NCBI GenBank assembly: GCA_020723285.1
Contig: DYJE01000017.1
Coordinates: 28,090 to 92,089 of the forward strand
Reading direction: 5' to 3'
From: Desulforapulum autotrophicum
Lineage (GTDB): Bacteria > Desulfobacterota > Desulfobacteria > Desulfobacterales > Desulfolunaceae
Length of the DNA: 64,000 nucleotides
Made by a program: the position numbers and the translations under genes. The notes beneath the pieces were generated by a model. The model was given only the letters and a program-made list of their open reading frames with translations, was not told the DNA's origin and ran no database searches. This document shows, piece after piece, positions 27,350-34,989 of this stretch (the stretch's first letter is position 1; every line of letters begins with the position of its first letter).

Positions 27350-29146
27350 ATGGCTTACGAATACGGTTCAACGGATCTCGACATCCGGAACCCGTTCAAA
27401 CAGGTGGGACTTGTTCAGGCGATCCGGGGTGGTGTTGTCAGCATCATGGGGATCTACGCCCTTCTCTCGGTCAAGGGACTGGTTTCGACAAACCAGAAAA
27501 TCCAGGGTTGGCTGATGCTGGCCGCAGGGGTTGTTCTTCTTACGGCGGGGCTCACGGCCCTTGGTCGGGGGATTTTTCAGATCATGCGGTTTTTCGTCGG
27601 GCGGGGCGTTCCCACCAGTCTTTCCAAAAATATGGCGAAAAGCGAAGCCCACACCGTGGAAAACGATGTGGCCTACACGGCCCAGCAGATCGAACAGATG
27701 CTCCAGGGGCGGAAAAACCTCACGTTCATCGAACCCACGGACTGGTTTTCCCGGATGATCCATACCCTTTTCCCCAAGCTGATCCTTATGCCCTACACCT
27801 ACAGGAACATGGCCCAGCGCGTGGTCAGGGCTCTGGCCATGACCCTCATCGGATTTCTCTGCTTCGGTCTTACCTGGTTTTCCGGAACAACGGGCCTGAG
27901 CACCATCAGCAAAACGCCCATCCTGGACTGGGTGGCCCTGGCCCTCACCCTGTACCTGATCTACACCTGGCTGAGCATCCGCAAACCCCTTGAGCGGAGT
28001 CTTCAGCAGAACACCGACGTCACAGGCGTCAAGGGGCTGGTGTTCTACATCACCGTGGCCATCCTTTTGCCGTTCGGACTTCTCTATGTCCACGATGAAG
28101 TACAGAAACTGCCCAAACTCCACATGGACCCCAACCTGTTCATCCCCGTGATCTGCGTGCTGGCCGTATTTGTGGCCGCCGCGTTCTTTTTCCTCCTGTT
28201 CCAGCGGATGAACCAGATCGACCCCAAAACCGAAGTGTCCGAACTCCGGGACAACTGGCAGGAATCCATTCACCCCCAGGAGATTTTCATCAACTTCGAA
28301 AGCATCGTTATGGCCAACCGAAGGTACAAGGAAGTACCCAACAGGGTCTACCGGGAATTTGACGCCCGGCTTTTCGAAGAAGGAAGCAATGACAAAGGCC
28401 ATTTCAAAGGCGAAGTGATTCAGGAGACTCAGCCGGTGTTCAGGCCCGTGGAGCAGGGCGTGGGTTTTTCCGTGGTGCGGATGGCTCTCACCATAGCCGG
28501 TCATGTGCTGCTGGCTCTTGCGGCCTACTGGCTTTACAGAACCGTGGGGAATCTCGAAGGTTTCGAAGCCTTGAAAAAAGGCGCTGAAATGGACGCCAAG
28601 ATCATGGGCAGCGTGGGCATCCTGATCATGGGCCTGATCCTCTGGACGTTCGGCAGCATCATGGCCAATTTCGCCCTGGCTTTCTGGGCGGAAATGCAGT
28701 TTGAAAGCCTTCTCGTGTATTTCAAATGCCAGGGCACGTACACCGCGTCCAAGCTCAGTACGGGCACGAGCATCTACGACAGTACCCGGTCCGAAAACAC
28801 CGTGGTCCGGTCAAGCCTCACGCCGTGGCTGATCGCCTGCCGCGTCGTGACGTGCAGTTTCGCGGGCTTCGGCATGAAAAACCTGGAATACGCCCGGCAC
28901 ATCATCGAGATGCACAAGTCCGACACGGATCTTGCCACCATCGTCGCTGAAATCCGGGAATTTATCCGCAGCCGCCAGGCCATCGCCGGTATCGGCAATG
29001 AAAAAGACCTGGAATCCGCCTCCCAGATCTACCAGATGAATGCCCAGACCCGGGTGGGTTACGCCAAAGCCGAAGCCACAGGCCGGATCGAAGGCATGAA
29101 ACCTCAGAATTACATTCCCGACAACACCGGCGACGATAATCCTTGA
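27350..29146 (+). CDS. Large polytopic membrane protein, function unknown
   Basis: The start at 27350 is fixed by AAAGGAGG (27336-27343); the frame is open further upstream, but that part is short-codon noise. The 598-residue product has about eight strongly hydrophobic segments. Two lie near the N-terminus (GGVVSIMGIYALL, GWLMLAAGVVLLTAG), four are central, and two are near 370-430. Long soluble parts lie between and after them. The last 150 residues, including ENTVVRSSLTPWLIACRVVTC and a helical AEATGRIEGM stretch, are probably cytoplasmic. I recognise no transporter or enzyme signature. It is transcribed alone and followed by a strong hairpin. Confidence 0.75.
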   Translation: MAYEYGSTDLDIRNPFKQVGLVQAIRGGVVSIMGIYALLSVKGLVSTNQKIQGWLMLAAGVVLLTAGLTALGRGIFQIMRFFVGRGVPTSLSKNMAKSEAHTVENDVAYTAQQIEQMLQGRKNLTFIEPTDWFSRMIHTLFPKLILMPYTYRNMAQRVVRALAMTLIGFLCFGLTWFSGTTGLSTISKTPILDWVALALTLYLIYTWLSIRKPLERSLQQNTDVTGVKGLVFYITVAILLPFGLLYVHDEVQKLPKLHMDPNLFIPVICVLAVFVAAAFFFLLFQRMNQIDPKTEVSELRDNWQESIHPQEIFINFESIVMANRRYKEVPNRVYREFDARLFEEGSNDKGHFKGEVIQETQPVFRPVEQGVGFSVVRMALTIAGHVLLALAAYWLYRTVGNLEGFEALKKGAEMDAKIMGSVGILIMGLILWTFGSIMANFALAFWAEMQFESLLVYFKCQGTYTASKLSTGTSIYDSTRSENTVVRSSLTPWLIACRVVTCSFAGFGMKNLEYARHIIEMHKSDTDLATIVAEIREFIRSRQAIAGIGNEKDLESASQIYQMNAQTRVGYAKAEATGRIEGMKPQNYIPDNTGDDNP

Positions 29147-29152
29147 TAACAA

Positions 29153-29179
29153 GAGGAAAGGGAGATTCTCCCTTTCCTC
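29153..29179 (+). terminator. Perfect 12-bp hairpin after the large membrane protein gene
   Basis: GAGGAAAGGGAG (29153-29164) and its exact complement (29168-29179) are separated by three bases, starting 7 bp after the stop codon. There is no T-run, so it may be a weak terminator or an mRNA 3' stabiliser. Confidence 0.55.
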
Positions 29180-29235
29180 ACCCCAATGATGATTCGGATA
29201 ACGTGTATGTGATTGTCCGGTGAATCTAATAAAGG

Positions 29236-29298
29236 TTGACATTGTTGGATTGAATACATATATATGGTCAATAATTGGATAATTGACTATATATATGT
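29236..29298 (+). promoter_or_regulatory. Promoter with overlapping 17-bp inverted-repeat operator for the mobile-mystery pair
   Basis: TTGACA (29236-29241) and TATATA (29259-29264) are separated by 17 bp, a near-consensus sigma-70 promoter. Overlapping the -10 and running downstream is an inverted repeat: ACATATATATGGTCAAT (29256-29272) and its complement (29282-29298), 16 of 17 matching, with a 9-bp spacer. The gene begins 10 bp later. This is a textbook layout for autorepression by the XRE protein encoded first. Confidence 0.75.
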
Positions 29299-29307
29299 GG
29301 CCAAAAT

Positions 29308-29778
29308 ATGAAATCCGATCATCAAAAACTTATTCGTGAACAACTGGACATCTCACTGAAGCGTTTTTCGGAACTCCGATATGTCAACCTTCCCCGAAAA
29401 GGATGGATACGTGCGATCCGGGACGCTCTGGGTCTCAGCACGCGTCAGCTGGGACAACGACTGGGTGTCAGCAAGTCACGGGTTACCCGCATTGAACAGG
29501 ATGAGCTGGCTGAAAACGTCACCTTCAAAACCATGCGGCGCATGGCCGAAGCTTTGGACTGTGAGTTCGTCTATGGCCTCGTTCCCCGGAGGTCTCTTGA
29601 AGAAACATTGAAAGAACAGGCCCTTCGTGTTGCGGAAAAGCGCTTATCCCGTGTTTCCCATACCATGACGCTCGAAGATCAGGGGCTTTCACCCGACGAG
29701 CTGAAAAGCATCATTGAAACAGCGGCCGAAGATCTTCTTTGTAACAATCTGAAATCACTATGGGAGCCTGACCGTTGA
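29308..29778 (+). CDS. Mobile mystery protein A (XRE helix-turn-helix)
   Basis: A 156-residue protein whose layout matches the mobile mystery protein A family, always found next to protein B. A helix-turn-helix sits at about 36-70 (ALGLSTRQLGQRLGVSKSRV followed by TRIEQDELAENVTFKTMRR). The C-terminal part is helical (SLEETLKEQALRVAEKRLSR). It is thought to be the regulator or antitoxin-like partner of the Fic protein. Its promoter carries a large inverted repeat it could bind. Its stop codon overlaps the next gene's TTG start (TTGA). The ribosome-binding site is weak. Confidence 0.88.
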   Translation: MKSDHQKLIREQLDISLKRFSELRYVNLPRKGWIRAIRDALGLSTRQLGQRLGVSKSRVTRIEQDELAENVTFKTMRRMAEALDCEFVYGLVPRRSLEETLKEQALRVAEKRLSRVSHTMTLEDQGLSPDELKSIIETAAEDLLCNNLKSLWEPDR

Positions 29779-30359
29779 CCTTGGATTGTCCGGACGGTGC
29801 CACACCTCTTGATTATGATGAAATGAACGGGCTGTTGCTGACCCACATCACCACCCGGGGTGAACTTGACCGATGGGAAATGGAGAATGTTCACCTGGCT
29901 TTTCAATGGGCTGATCGAATCAAACACAAAAACATTACCGATGAAAATTTTTTAAGTCTTCTGCACAAACGGATGTTCGGAAAGGTCTGGAAGTGGGCGG
30001 GAACATACCGGAAATCAGATAAAAATATCGGTGTGTCCTGGGTGGAAATTCCCGTTTACATGAAAATTCTCTGTGACGACGCCAAAGCATGGTCGGAATT
30101 CGCCACATATCCGGCCGATGAATATGCTGCTCGTTTTCATCACCGCCTCGTTTACATCCACCCTTTTGCCAATGGAAACGGACGTCATTCACGGCTTGTG
30201 GCGGACCTGATTCTTGAAAAAATGTTTGATGCACAACCATTTTCATGGGGCAAGTCAACCCTGACGAAACAGGGCGAGGCCAGAACTGCTTACATCAAAG
30301 CGCTGAAAGCCGCAGATGACCATGATTATTCATTGCTTCTCGATTTTGTCAGGTCATGA
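29775..30359 (+). CDS. Mobile mystery protein B (Fic-domain protein)
   Basis: A 194-residue Fic-fold protein. Fic enzymes usually move AMP from ATP to a hydroxyl of a target protein. The active-site motif is HPFANGNGRHSR (His129-Arg140). Canonical Fic motifs have Asp/Glu where this has Asn133 before GNGR. As far as I recall, this substitution is common in protein B and could weaken Mg binding or change the chemistry. It starts with TTG overlapping the stop of protein A, so the two are coupled. The pair acts like a toxin-antitoxin or accessory module and is typically patchily distributed. Confidence 0.88.
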   Translation: MTLDCPDGATPLDYDEMNGLLLTHITTRGELDRWEMENVHLAFQWADRIKHKNITDENFLSLLHKRMFGKVWKWAGTYRKSDKNIGVSWVEIPVYMKILCDDAKAWSEFATYPADEYAARFHHRLVYIHPFANGNGRHSRLVADLILEKMFDAQPFSWGKSTLTKQGEARTAYIKALKAADDHDYSLLLDFVRS

Positions 30360-30370
30360 ATGTCATTATT

Positions 30371-31069
30371 TTATAACGTATCGGATTCCTTGATTTCGAT
30401 GAACTGGGCCAGGGTTGATTTTTTAACGTGGGTCAGGGTGATTCGCATTTCGTTGGCGATGTAGGCTTCGATGGCTTTTGCGCCTTTTTCCGGATCTTTG
30501 GTGACAAGGGCGTCCAGTATGACTTTGAAATACTCGAAACTGTCGGTGAGAGAACCGGCTTTGAGCACAATGGCGATGTACTGAAAGCGTTTGAGATTGG
30601 GCATGATGCTTTTCACCACCTGCTTGAGGGCCGGATTTTCCGTGGCCTCGATGGCGATTTCCACACAGCGGATCAACGCATCGTTGAACAGCTTGTAATC
30701 GTTCGCCCTGGCGTGTTTTTCCATTTCCCCATAGATCCCGGCCAGTTCCCGGACCTGTTCATCGCTGCAGTGTTCGATGCAGCGCCGTGTCACATGCCCC
30801 AGAAGGAGGATGAACATATCGCAATAGTCTTCAATGCTTTTTTCAGTGATGGCTCTGGCGCGTATGCCGCATCGGGGAACAAGTTCCACCAGGCCGGTTT
30901 GTTCCAGAATGCGGAACGCTTCGCGCACCGGTGACCGGCTCACACCCAGTTCCTTTGCCAATTTTTCTTCCATGATCCGTTCGCCCGGAACGATCTTCAG
31001 GCTGATCACCTGATCGATGAGGTATTCGGCGATTTGGTCCGACAGATTTTTCGATGCATTGAACGCCAT
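30371..31069 (-). CDS. GntR/FCD-family regulator with CxxxC motif (paralogue of the 42889 gene)
   Basis: A 232-residue FadR-type regulator. The winged helix occupies about 7-70 (KLAKELGVSRSPVREAFRIL; VELVPRCGIRARAITEKS) and is followed by an all-helical FCD effector domain. It is alignable end to end with the regulator at 42889-43575, from SKNLSDQIA to PEKGAKAIEAYIANE. Cys97 and Cys101 form CIEHC. The paralogue has a TGA codon at the position of Cys97 and Cys100 at that of Cys101. A further Cys in the wing (VPRCG) is shared. It converges with the Fic gene; its own targets are unknown. Confidence 0.93.
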   Translation of the reverse strand: MAFNASKNLSDQIAEYLIDQVISLKIVPGERIMEEKLAKELGVSRSPVREAFRILEQTGLVELVPRCGIRARAITEKSIEDYCDMFILLLGHVTRRCIEHCSDEQVRELAGIYGEMEKHARANDYKLFNDALIRCVEIAIEATENPALKQVVKSIMPNLKRFQYIAIVLKAGSLTDSFEYFKVILDALVTKDPEKGAKAIEAYIANEMRITLTHVKKSTLAQFIEIKESDTL

Positions 31070-31461
31070 ACTGCCCGTCTCTATTCCATGTTCATTGTTT
31101 CATAATCAGTTTCAGGTCGGCTTTTTCCCCGTATGGAAAACTGGGAAAATTTAGCATAGACTTCGGTCAATCGGAACAGTTATTCGTTTTTGAAATCAAT
31201 AATCGAAAAATCACCGGTGCACTCAGCTGCGAAAACAGGGTGTGAAGTCCTTGATAAAAAAATGACGTCAGGTGTCTTGATCCATTACAAACGGGTTGCA
31301 CGCCCCATGTCTCCGTGTTATACTTTGTCAAAAATCAGCCTGTTACGTTAAAGATCACATCTGTACAAGAAGCCAGTCCAGCCATTTGAAATTCGTTGAA
31401 ATGAACCTATGATGAAGCGTTCTTATACCATCCATGTTGTCTTCAAGCGAGGTTGCCATTC
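31070..31461. other. Intergenic region between the GntR regulator and the chemoreceptor
   Basis: A 392-bp gap that must hold divergent promoters for the GntR gene (minus) and the chemoreceptor (plus). It is AT-rich in places but shows no clear operator palindrome, no repeat family member and no supported small gene. Confidence 0.4.
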
Positions 31462-32970
31462 ATGAAAAACCGTCATTCAAACAAATCCGAAGGTCTGCTG
31501 TCCCTTGAAACCCAGTCCTATGTCGATCTTTTTCATCGCGCCCGGGTCTCGGTTATCGCGTATTTCATTCTGTACTGGCTGATGGCCTTGATGACGCCGT
31601 TTTACAGCGACCACAGCACCCTGGCCCTGACTGCCGGGGGCATCGTCACCGTGCTTGTGGGCTTGCGTCTCGCGCTGTCCATCACCTTCACCGTGGAAAA
31701 ATTTGAAGTCAATCCCGGGAAATGGAAAACCGCATTCAATGTCCTGGTCCTGATTTCGGCTCTGCTCTGGGGCATGCTCAACTTTCTTGTTCTTCATCTT
31801 TACGGCATCCTGACGTATGCCGCCGTTTACAGTCTTGTCATGACCTGCGGCATCGTGGGTGGCGGCGTGAACTCGCTCGCCCCCAATTTCAAACTGATGA
31901 AAAAATTCATTGCCCTTCTGATCATTCCGGCAGGCGTCTGGGGAATTATGCACGGCGATTATAAAACCGCGTTTTTCATGATTCTCTACACCGTTCTCCT
32001 TCTTTCCGTGGCCAGATCCACGGCGGCGTCCTATGTGGGCAACATCACGTCGAATCTTATGATTCATGAACAGAAAGGCAGCATGGAGAAAACCGTGGAG
32101 GCCATTACCGAAGACTCCCAGAAGCTCAAAACCTCGTCCCATGACCTGAGCGATATCGCCAGCACCATGCATGGCACCTCGGTCAACATGTCCGACAGGC
32201 TGACAGACATCGAAAAGGATTCCGGAACCATACACCTGAATGCCGACGCCATTTCCCAGTCCATGGAAGAAATGTCTGAAAGCGTCAATTCCGTCGCAAG
32301 CTGTGTGGGCCAGATGGCCCTTTCCATCAGTGACGTGTCCCAGAGCGCCGGAAATGCCCTTACGGTCACAGCGGAAGCGGTCAGTAAAGCAACCGGAGCC
32401 AGTGAAAAAATCGAACGGCTCAGTCAGGCGGCCAGAGAAATCGGGACGGTGACGGAGATGATCAACGAAATTTCCGATCAGACCAACCTTCTCGCACTCA
32501 ACGCCACCATTGAGGCGGCCCGGGCCGGGGAAGCGGGCAAAGGATTCACCGTGGTGGCCACGGAAATCAAGGAGCTGGCCCGCCAGACAGCGGCGGCCAC
32601 GCTGAGAATCAAACAGCAGGTCGAAGGCATTCAGAACTCCACAACGGAAAGTGCGAACAACATCAGTGAAATCACAGGGGTTATCACCACCGTAAACGAT
32701 ATCGTCATGTCCCTGGCGTCCTCGGTGGAAGAGCAGTCCCTGGTGTCTAAAAACATCGTGGACGACATTGAAAACATATCCCGCAATATGGAAGGGATCC
32801 GGGGCCACATGGTGAACAATGCGGAGCTGATCAAGAATATCGCGGGCAATCTCGGCGAAACAGGCATCATTGCGGCCAAGGTCAAGGAAGGCGGATCACA
32901 GGCCCAGGAAAGCGCCGAAGGTCTCATGGTCATGGCCGACAGGCTGAACAGCCTTGTCAGCTCATTCTGA
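31462..32970 (+). CDS. Methyl-accepting chemotaxis protein with multi-pass membrane N-terminus
   Basis: A 502-residue chemoreceptor. The ATG at 31462 is preferred over an upstream TTG because GAGG precedes it. Residues about 30-200 contain roughly six hydrophobic helices and no sizeable periplasmic domain, so ligand or energy-state sensing would occur in or near the membrane. The C-terminal signalling domain has the highly conserved hairpin tip DQTNLLALNATIEAARAGEA followed by GKGFTVVATEIKELARQTAA. It couples to CheA/CheW. No other chemotaxis gene is in the window. Confidence 0.93.
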   Translation: MKNRHSNKSEGLLSLETQSYVDLFHRARVSVIAYFILYWLMALMTPFYSDHSTLALTAGGIVTVLVGLRLALSITFTVEKFEVNPGKWKTAFNVLVLISALLWGMLNFLVLHLYGILTYAAVYSLVMTCGIVGGGVNSLAPNFKLMKKFIALLIIPAGVWGIMHGDYKTAFFMILYTVLLLSVARSTAASYVGNITSNLMIHEQKGSMEKTVEAITEDSQKLKTSSHDLSDIASTMHGTSVNMSDRLTDIEKDSGTIHLNADAISQSMEEMSESVNSVASCVGQMALSISDVSQSAGNALTVTAEAVSKATGASEKIERLSQAAREIGTVTEMINEISDQTNLLALNATIEAARAGEAGKGFTVVATEIKELARQTAAATLRIKQQVEGIQNSTTESANNISEITGVITTVNDIVMSLASSVEEQSLVSKNIVDDIENISRNMEGIRGHMVNNAELIKNIAGNLGETGIIAAKVKEGGSQAQESAEGLMVMADRLNSLVSSF

Positions 32971-33002
32971 CGGCACAGGCCAGGCTTGTCGTTTCATGAT
33001 CA

Positions 33003-33764
33003 TCACCGGACGATAAAACTCCGCAGTGCGGTTTCAAGGCCGTCCAGTTCAGCAGCCGGCGGCAGATCGAAAAAACTCCGCCCTTCCCGGTCGAAATCAC
33101 GGAGGGTCTCGTTTTCCCTCATTACGTGGACCAGGGGCAGGGCGTTTTTTTCAAGGATCTGCGATTCTTCAGCGTCATGCTTCACCCGGTTGAAAAGAAC
33201 CCCGGATTTTTCATAGGCACAGGCCTCTTTGCCCACGCGAAAGATGGTTTCCGCCACATTTCGTCCTTTGAGGGAACCGTCGGTGACGATGAGAAGATGG
33301 CTGACCATGTCCATGACCCGCCGGTTGATCTGCTCCAGCCCCGCCTCCCCGTCGATGACCACCACGTCGAACTGCCCGGCGATGTCCCGGATCAGCTCTC
33401 TCAGAAGCTGGTTGACCTGACAGTAGCATCCGTCGCCTTCGGGCCGCCCGATGGCGAGAAACGCCAGGTTGTCTTTTTCAGTCAGCGCGGAAAACATGTC
33501 GTAATCCAGCTGGCGTAACAGGTCTTCCTTGTGCACCGGCTCGTCTTTGCCCAGTTTGTCGATGAGATCCTTTCGGATCTGGTCCACGGTTTTCGTCACG
33601 GTGATTCCCAGGGGATAGGAAAGCCCCACCGCCGGGTCCGCGTCAATGGCCAGCACACGTCTGGCCGGATCGGCGGCGAACATCTTCGTTATCAGGGCGC
33701 TCATGCTTGTCTTGCCCACCCCGCCTTTTCCGCAGAGGGCGATGATCACGGGTTTTTGATTCAT
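33003..33764 (-). CDS. CooC/AcsF-like nickel-insertion ATPase (MinD/ParA fold)
   Basis: A 253-residue P-loop ATPase. The ATG at 33764 follows AGGAA; the frame continues upstream only through a repeat element. The deviant Walker A is CGKGGVGKTSMSAL, with the signature Lys. Further features are VLAIDADPAVGLSYPLG and VVVIDGEAGLEQINRR, diagnostic of the CooC family that matures Ni-containing CO dehydrogenase and acetyl-CoA synthase. The CxC-like segment GCYCQVN is the expected metal-binding site. It is the last gene of the minus-strand block that includes an AcsB-like fragment, suggesting that a nickel site is made there. Confidence 0.88.
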   Translation of the reverse strand: MNQKPVIIALCGKGGVGKTSMSALITKMFAADPARRVLAIDADPAVGLSYPLGITVTKTVDQIRKDLIDKLGKDEPVHKEDLLRQLDYDMFSALTEKDNLAFLAIGRPEGDGCYCQVNQLLRELIRDIAGQFDVVVIDGEAGLEQINRRVMDMVSHLLIVTDGSLKGRNVAETIFRVGKEACAYEKSGVLFNRVKHDAEESQILEKNALPLVHVMRENETLRDFDREGRSFFDLPPAAELDGLETALRSFIVR

Positions 33765-33795
33765 GGTGTGTTCCTGTCTTGCTGTTTCGATGGAT

Positions 33796-33917
33796 GCCTC
33801 CGGCGGCCCTTCCGGGGGGCCGGATTTTGAAAATCCGGACAAATGGATTATGGGACGGGTCGTGCAGCCCATCAATGATCTGTTTATCGTGTCAACTTTT
33901 TCAAGCGTTTGCCCCTG
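33796..33917. repeat. Second, degenerate copy of the GCCTCCGGCGGCCC repeat element
   Basis: From 33796 the sequence is nearly identical over about 50 bp to the element at 51612. It shares GCCTCCGGCGGCCCTTCCGG, a hairpin around GATTTTnAAAATC and the following GGACAAATGG. The right end (to about 33917) matches only loosely and lacks the clean terminal inverted repeat, so this copy looks decayed. It lies just upstream of the CooC-like gene. Confidence 0.7.
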
Positions 33918-33967
33918 ACAGTTCATAGCCGTCAGGTTAATGTATTAAATGATACAATCCGCACCAT

Positions 33968-34188
33968 ATCCCAACGGGATTCCGTATTATAGCCCAGGGT
34001 TGCGGCAACGCCGCTACCCTGGGGTTCAGCGACGATCATGCCCCCAACCCCGACGGGGTTGGGTCCGTATATGGCGAATCATGGAAATGTTGCGCAACCC
34101 CGTTGGGGTTGCAAATCATCATCTGCAATATCCCAGGGTAGCGGCTTTTGCCGCAACCCTGGGCTTTATGCCGAAGCCCCTTTGGGGC
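33968..34188. repeat. Array of nested palindromes with a 32-bp inverted pair
   Basis: A cluster of GC-rich dyads. The outer inverted pair is at 33992-34023 and 34132-34164; each arm is itself a hairpin of the type CCCAGGGTTGCGG...CCGCTACCCTGGG. Between them lie CCAACCCCGACGGGGTTGG (34044-34062) and GCAACCCCGTTGGGGTTGC (34094-34112). Flanking are ATCCCAACGGGAT (33968-33980) and GCCCCTTTGGGGC (34176-34188). No open frame is supported. It separates the CooC-like gene from the AcsB-like gene. Confidence 0.85.
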
Positions 34189-34265
34189 AAAAAATTGATT
34201 TTTACCTTTAAACTGACAGCTATGCCCGGCAGGGCCGAAGGAGGCATGAAAAACGAGCCTGCCAT

Positions 34266-34988
34266 TCATCCCGCCTTCCGCCGGGCCAGGGTCTCCCGCA
34301 GGGCCTTCATTTCCGAAGCGTCGCTGCACACATCCTGGTATTCGCAGTTGCCGCAGTCTTCCGCCATTTCCGTGGCCATTTTGTTCATGGCCTGGACCAG
34401 GCGCGCGGCGCGGTTTCCTGTTTCTTTCAAGGCCATCACATCATCGCTCGACCGGGTGATGAACAGCACTTCGGCGGCGGCGATGCCGTCCACGCTTTTT
34501 AAGGCTGCGATCAGGGAAGAACCCAGGTTCCGCAATGAAAAGCCTTTGGCCACCGCCTCCCGGCTGATGCGGCTCCATTCCCGCATGTACTGGGACGTGG
34601 CCCGCAGCATGTACCCTTTGAGGGACAGGGAAAACCGGGTGAGATCCATATTTCTGTAACGTTCGTAAGCCGTGTCTTCACTGCACGGCTCCATGCGGAC
34701 CATCACGATTTTCCCGAACGGCAGACGGCCTGATCCGGCCTCCGCGATATCCGGCCCGATGAGGGTGATGGTTTCATCCCGGACCAGACGCTCGTCTTCC
34801 GTCCACACGGTGAAACACAACGACGCGTCGTCGGGGTGGCCCAGTTCCAGGGCGAGATCGGGCAGAAGCACGATGTCCCTGGGGCCTGCTTCGGGCCATG
34901 ACACCGGGAATTCGGCCGTAAACGTCCGGGCCTGATGTAAACGGACAAAATTCCTGATCTCACCGATGGCATCATCGAAAATCTTCAT
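34266..34988 (-). CDS. Stand-alone protein resembling the acetyl-CoA synthase beta subunit (AcsB/CdhC)
   Basis: A 240-residue protein. The start at 34988 is fixed by GGAGGCG just upstream. Segments such as LALELGHPDDASLCFTVWTE, ITLIGPDIAEAGSGRLPFGK and EWSRISREAVAKGFSLRNLG resemble the central region of AcsB/CdhC. I do not see the A-cluster cysteine region of the full enzyme. Instead the C-terminus has CGNCEYQDVC, a possible metal or Fe-S site. The start lies 1 bp after the activase stop codon. With the CooC-like ATPase nearby, a nickel- or Fe-S-containing partner protein is plausible. The family resemblance is from memory and moderate. Confidence 0.6.
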   Translation of the reverse strand: MKIFDDAIGEIRNFVRLHQARTFTAEFPVSWPEAGPRDIVLLPDLALELGHPDDASLCFTVWTEDERLVRDETITLIGPDIAEAGSGRLPFGKIVMVRMEPCSEDTAYERYRNMDLTRFSLSLKGYMLRATSQYMREWSRISREAVAKGFSLRNLGSSLIAALKSVDGIAAAEVLFITRSSDDVMALKETGNRAARLVQAMNKMATEMAEDCGNCEYQDVCSDASEMKALRETLARRKAG

Positions 34989-34989
34989 A

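Noticed and set aside
31477..32808. Minus-strand open frame of 443 codons opposite the chemoreceptor
   Set aside because: Antisense shadow of a clear MCP signalling domain.
33765..33926. Upstream extension of the CooC-like gene to 33926
   Set aside because: The extension translates the decayed repeat element; the P-loop family start is at 33764 with AGGAA before it.
34044..34112. Possible CRISPR array because of repeated palindromes
   Set aside because: The dyads differ in sequence, the spacing is irregular, there are no uniform spacers, and no cas genes are present.
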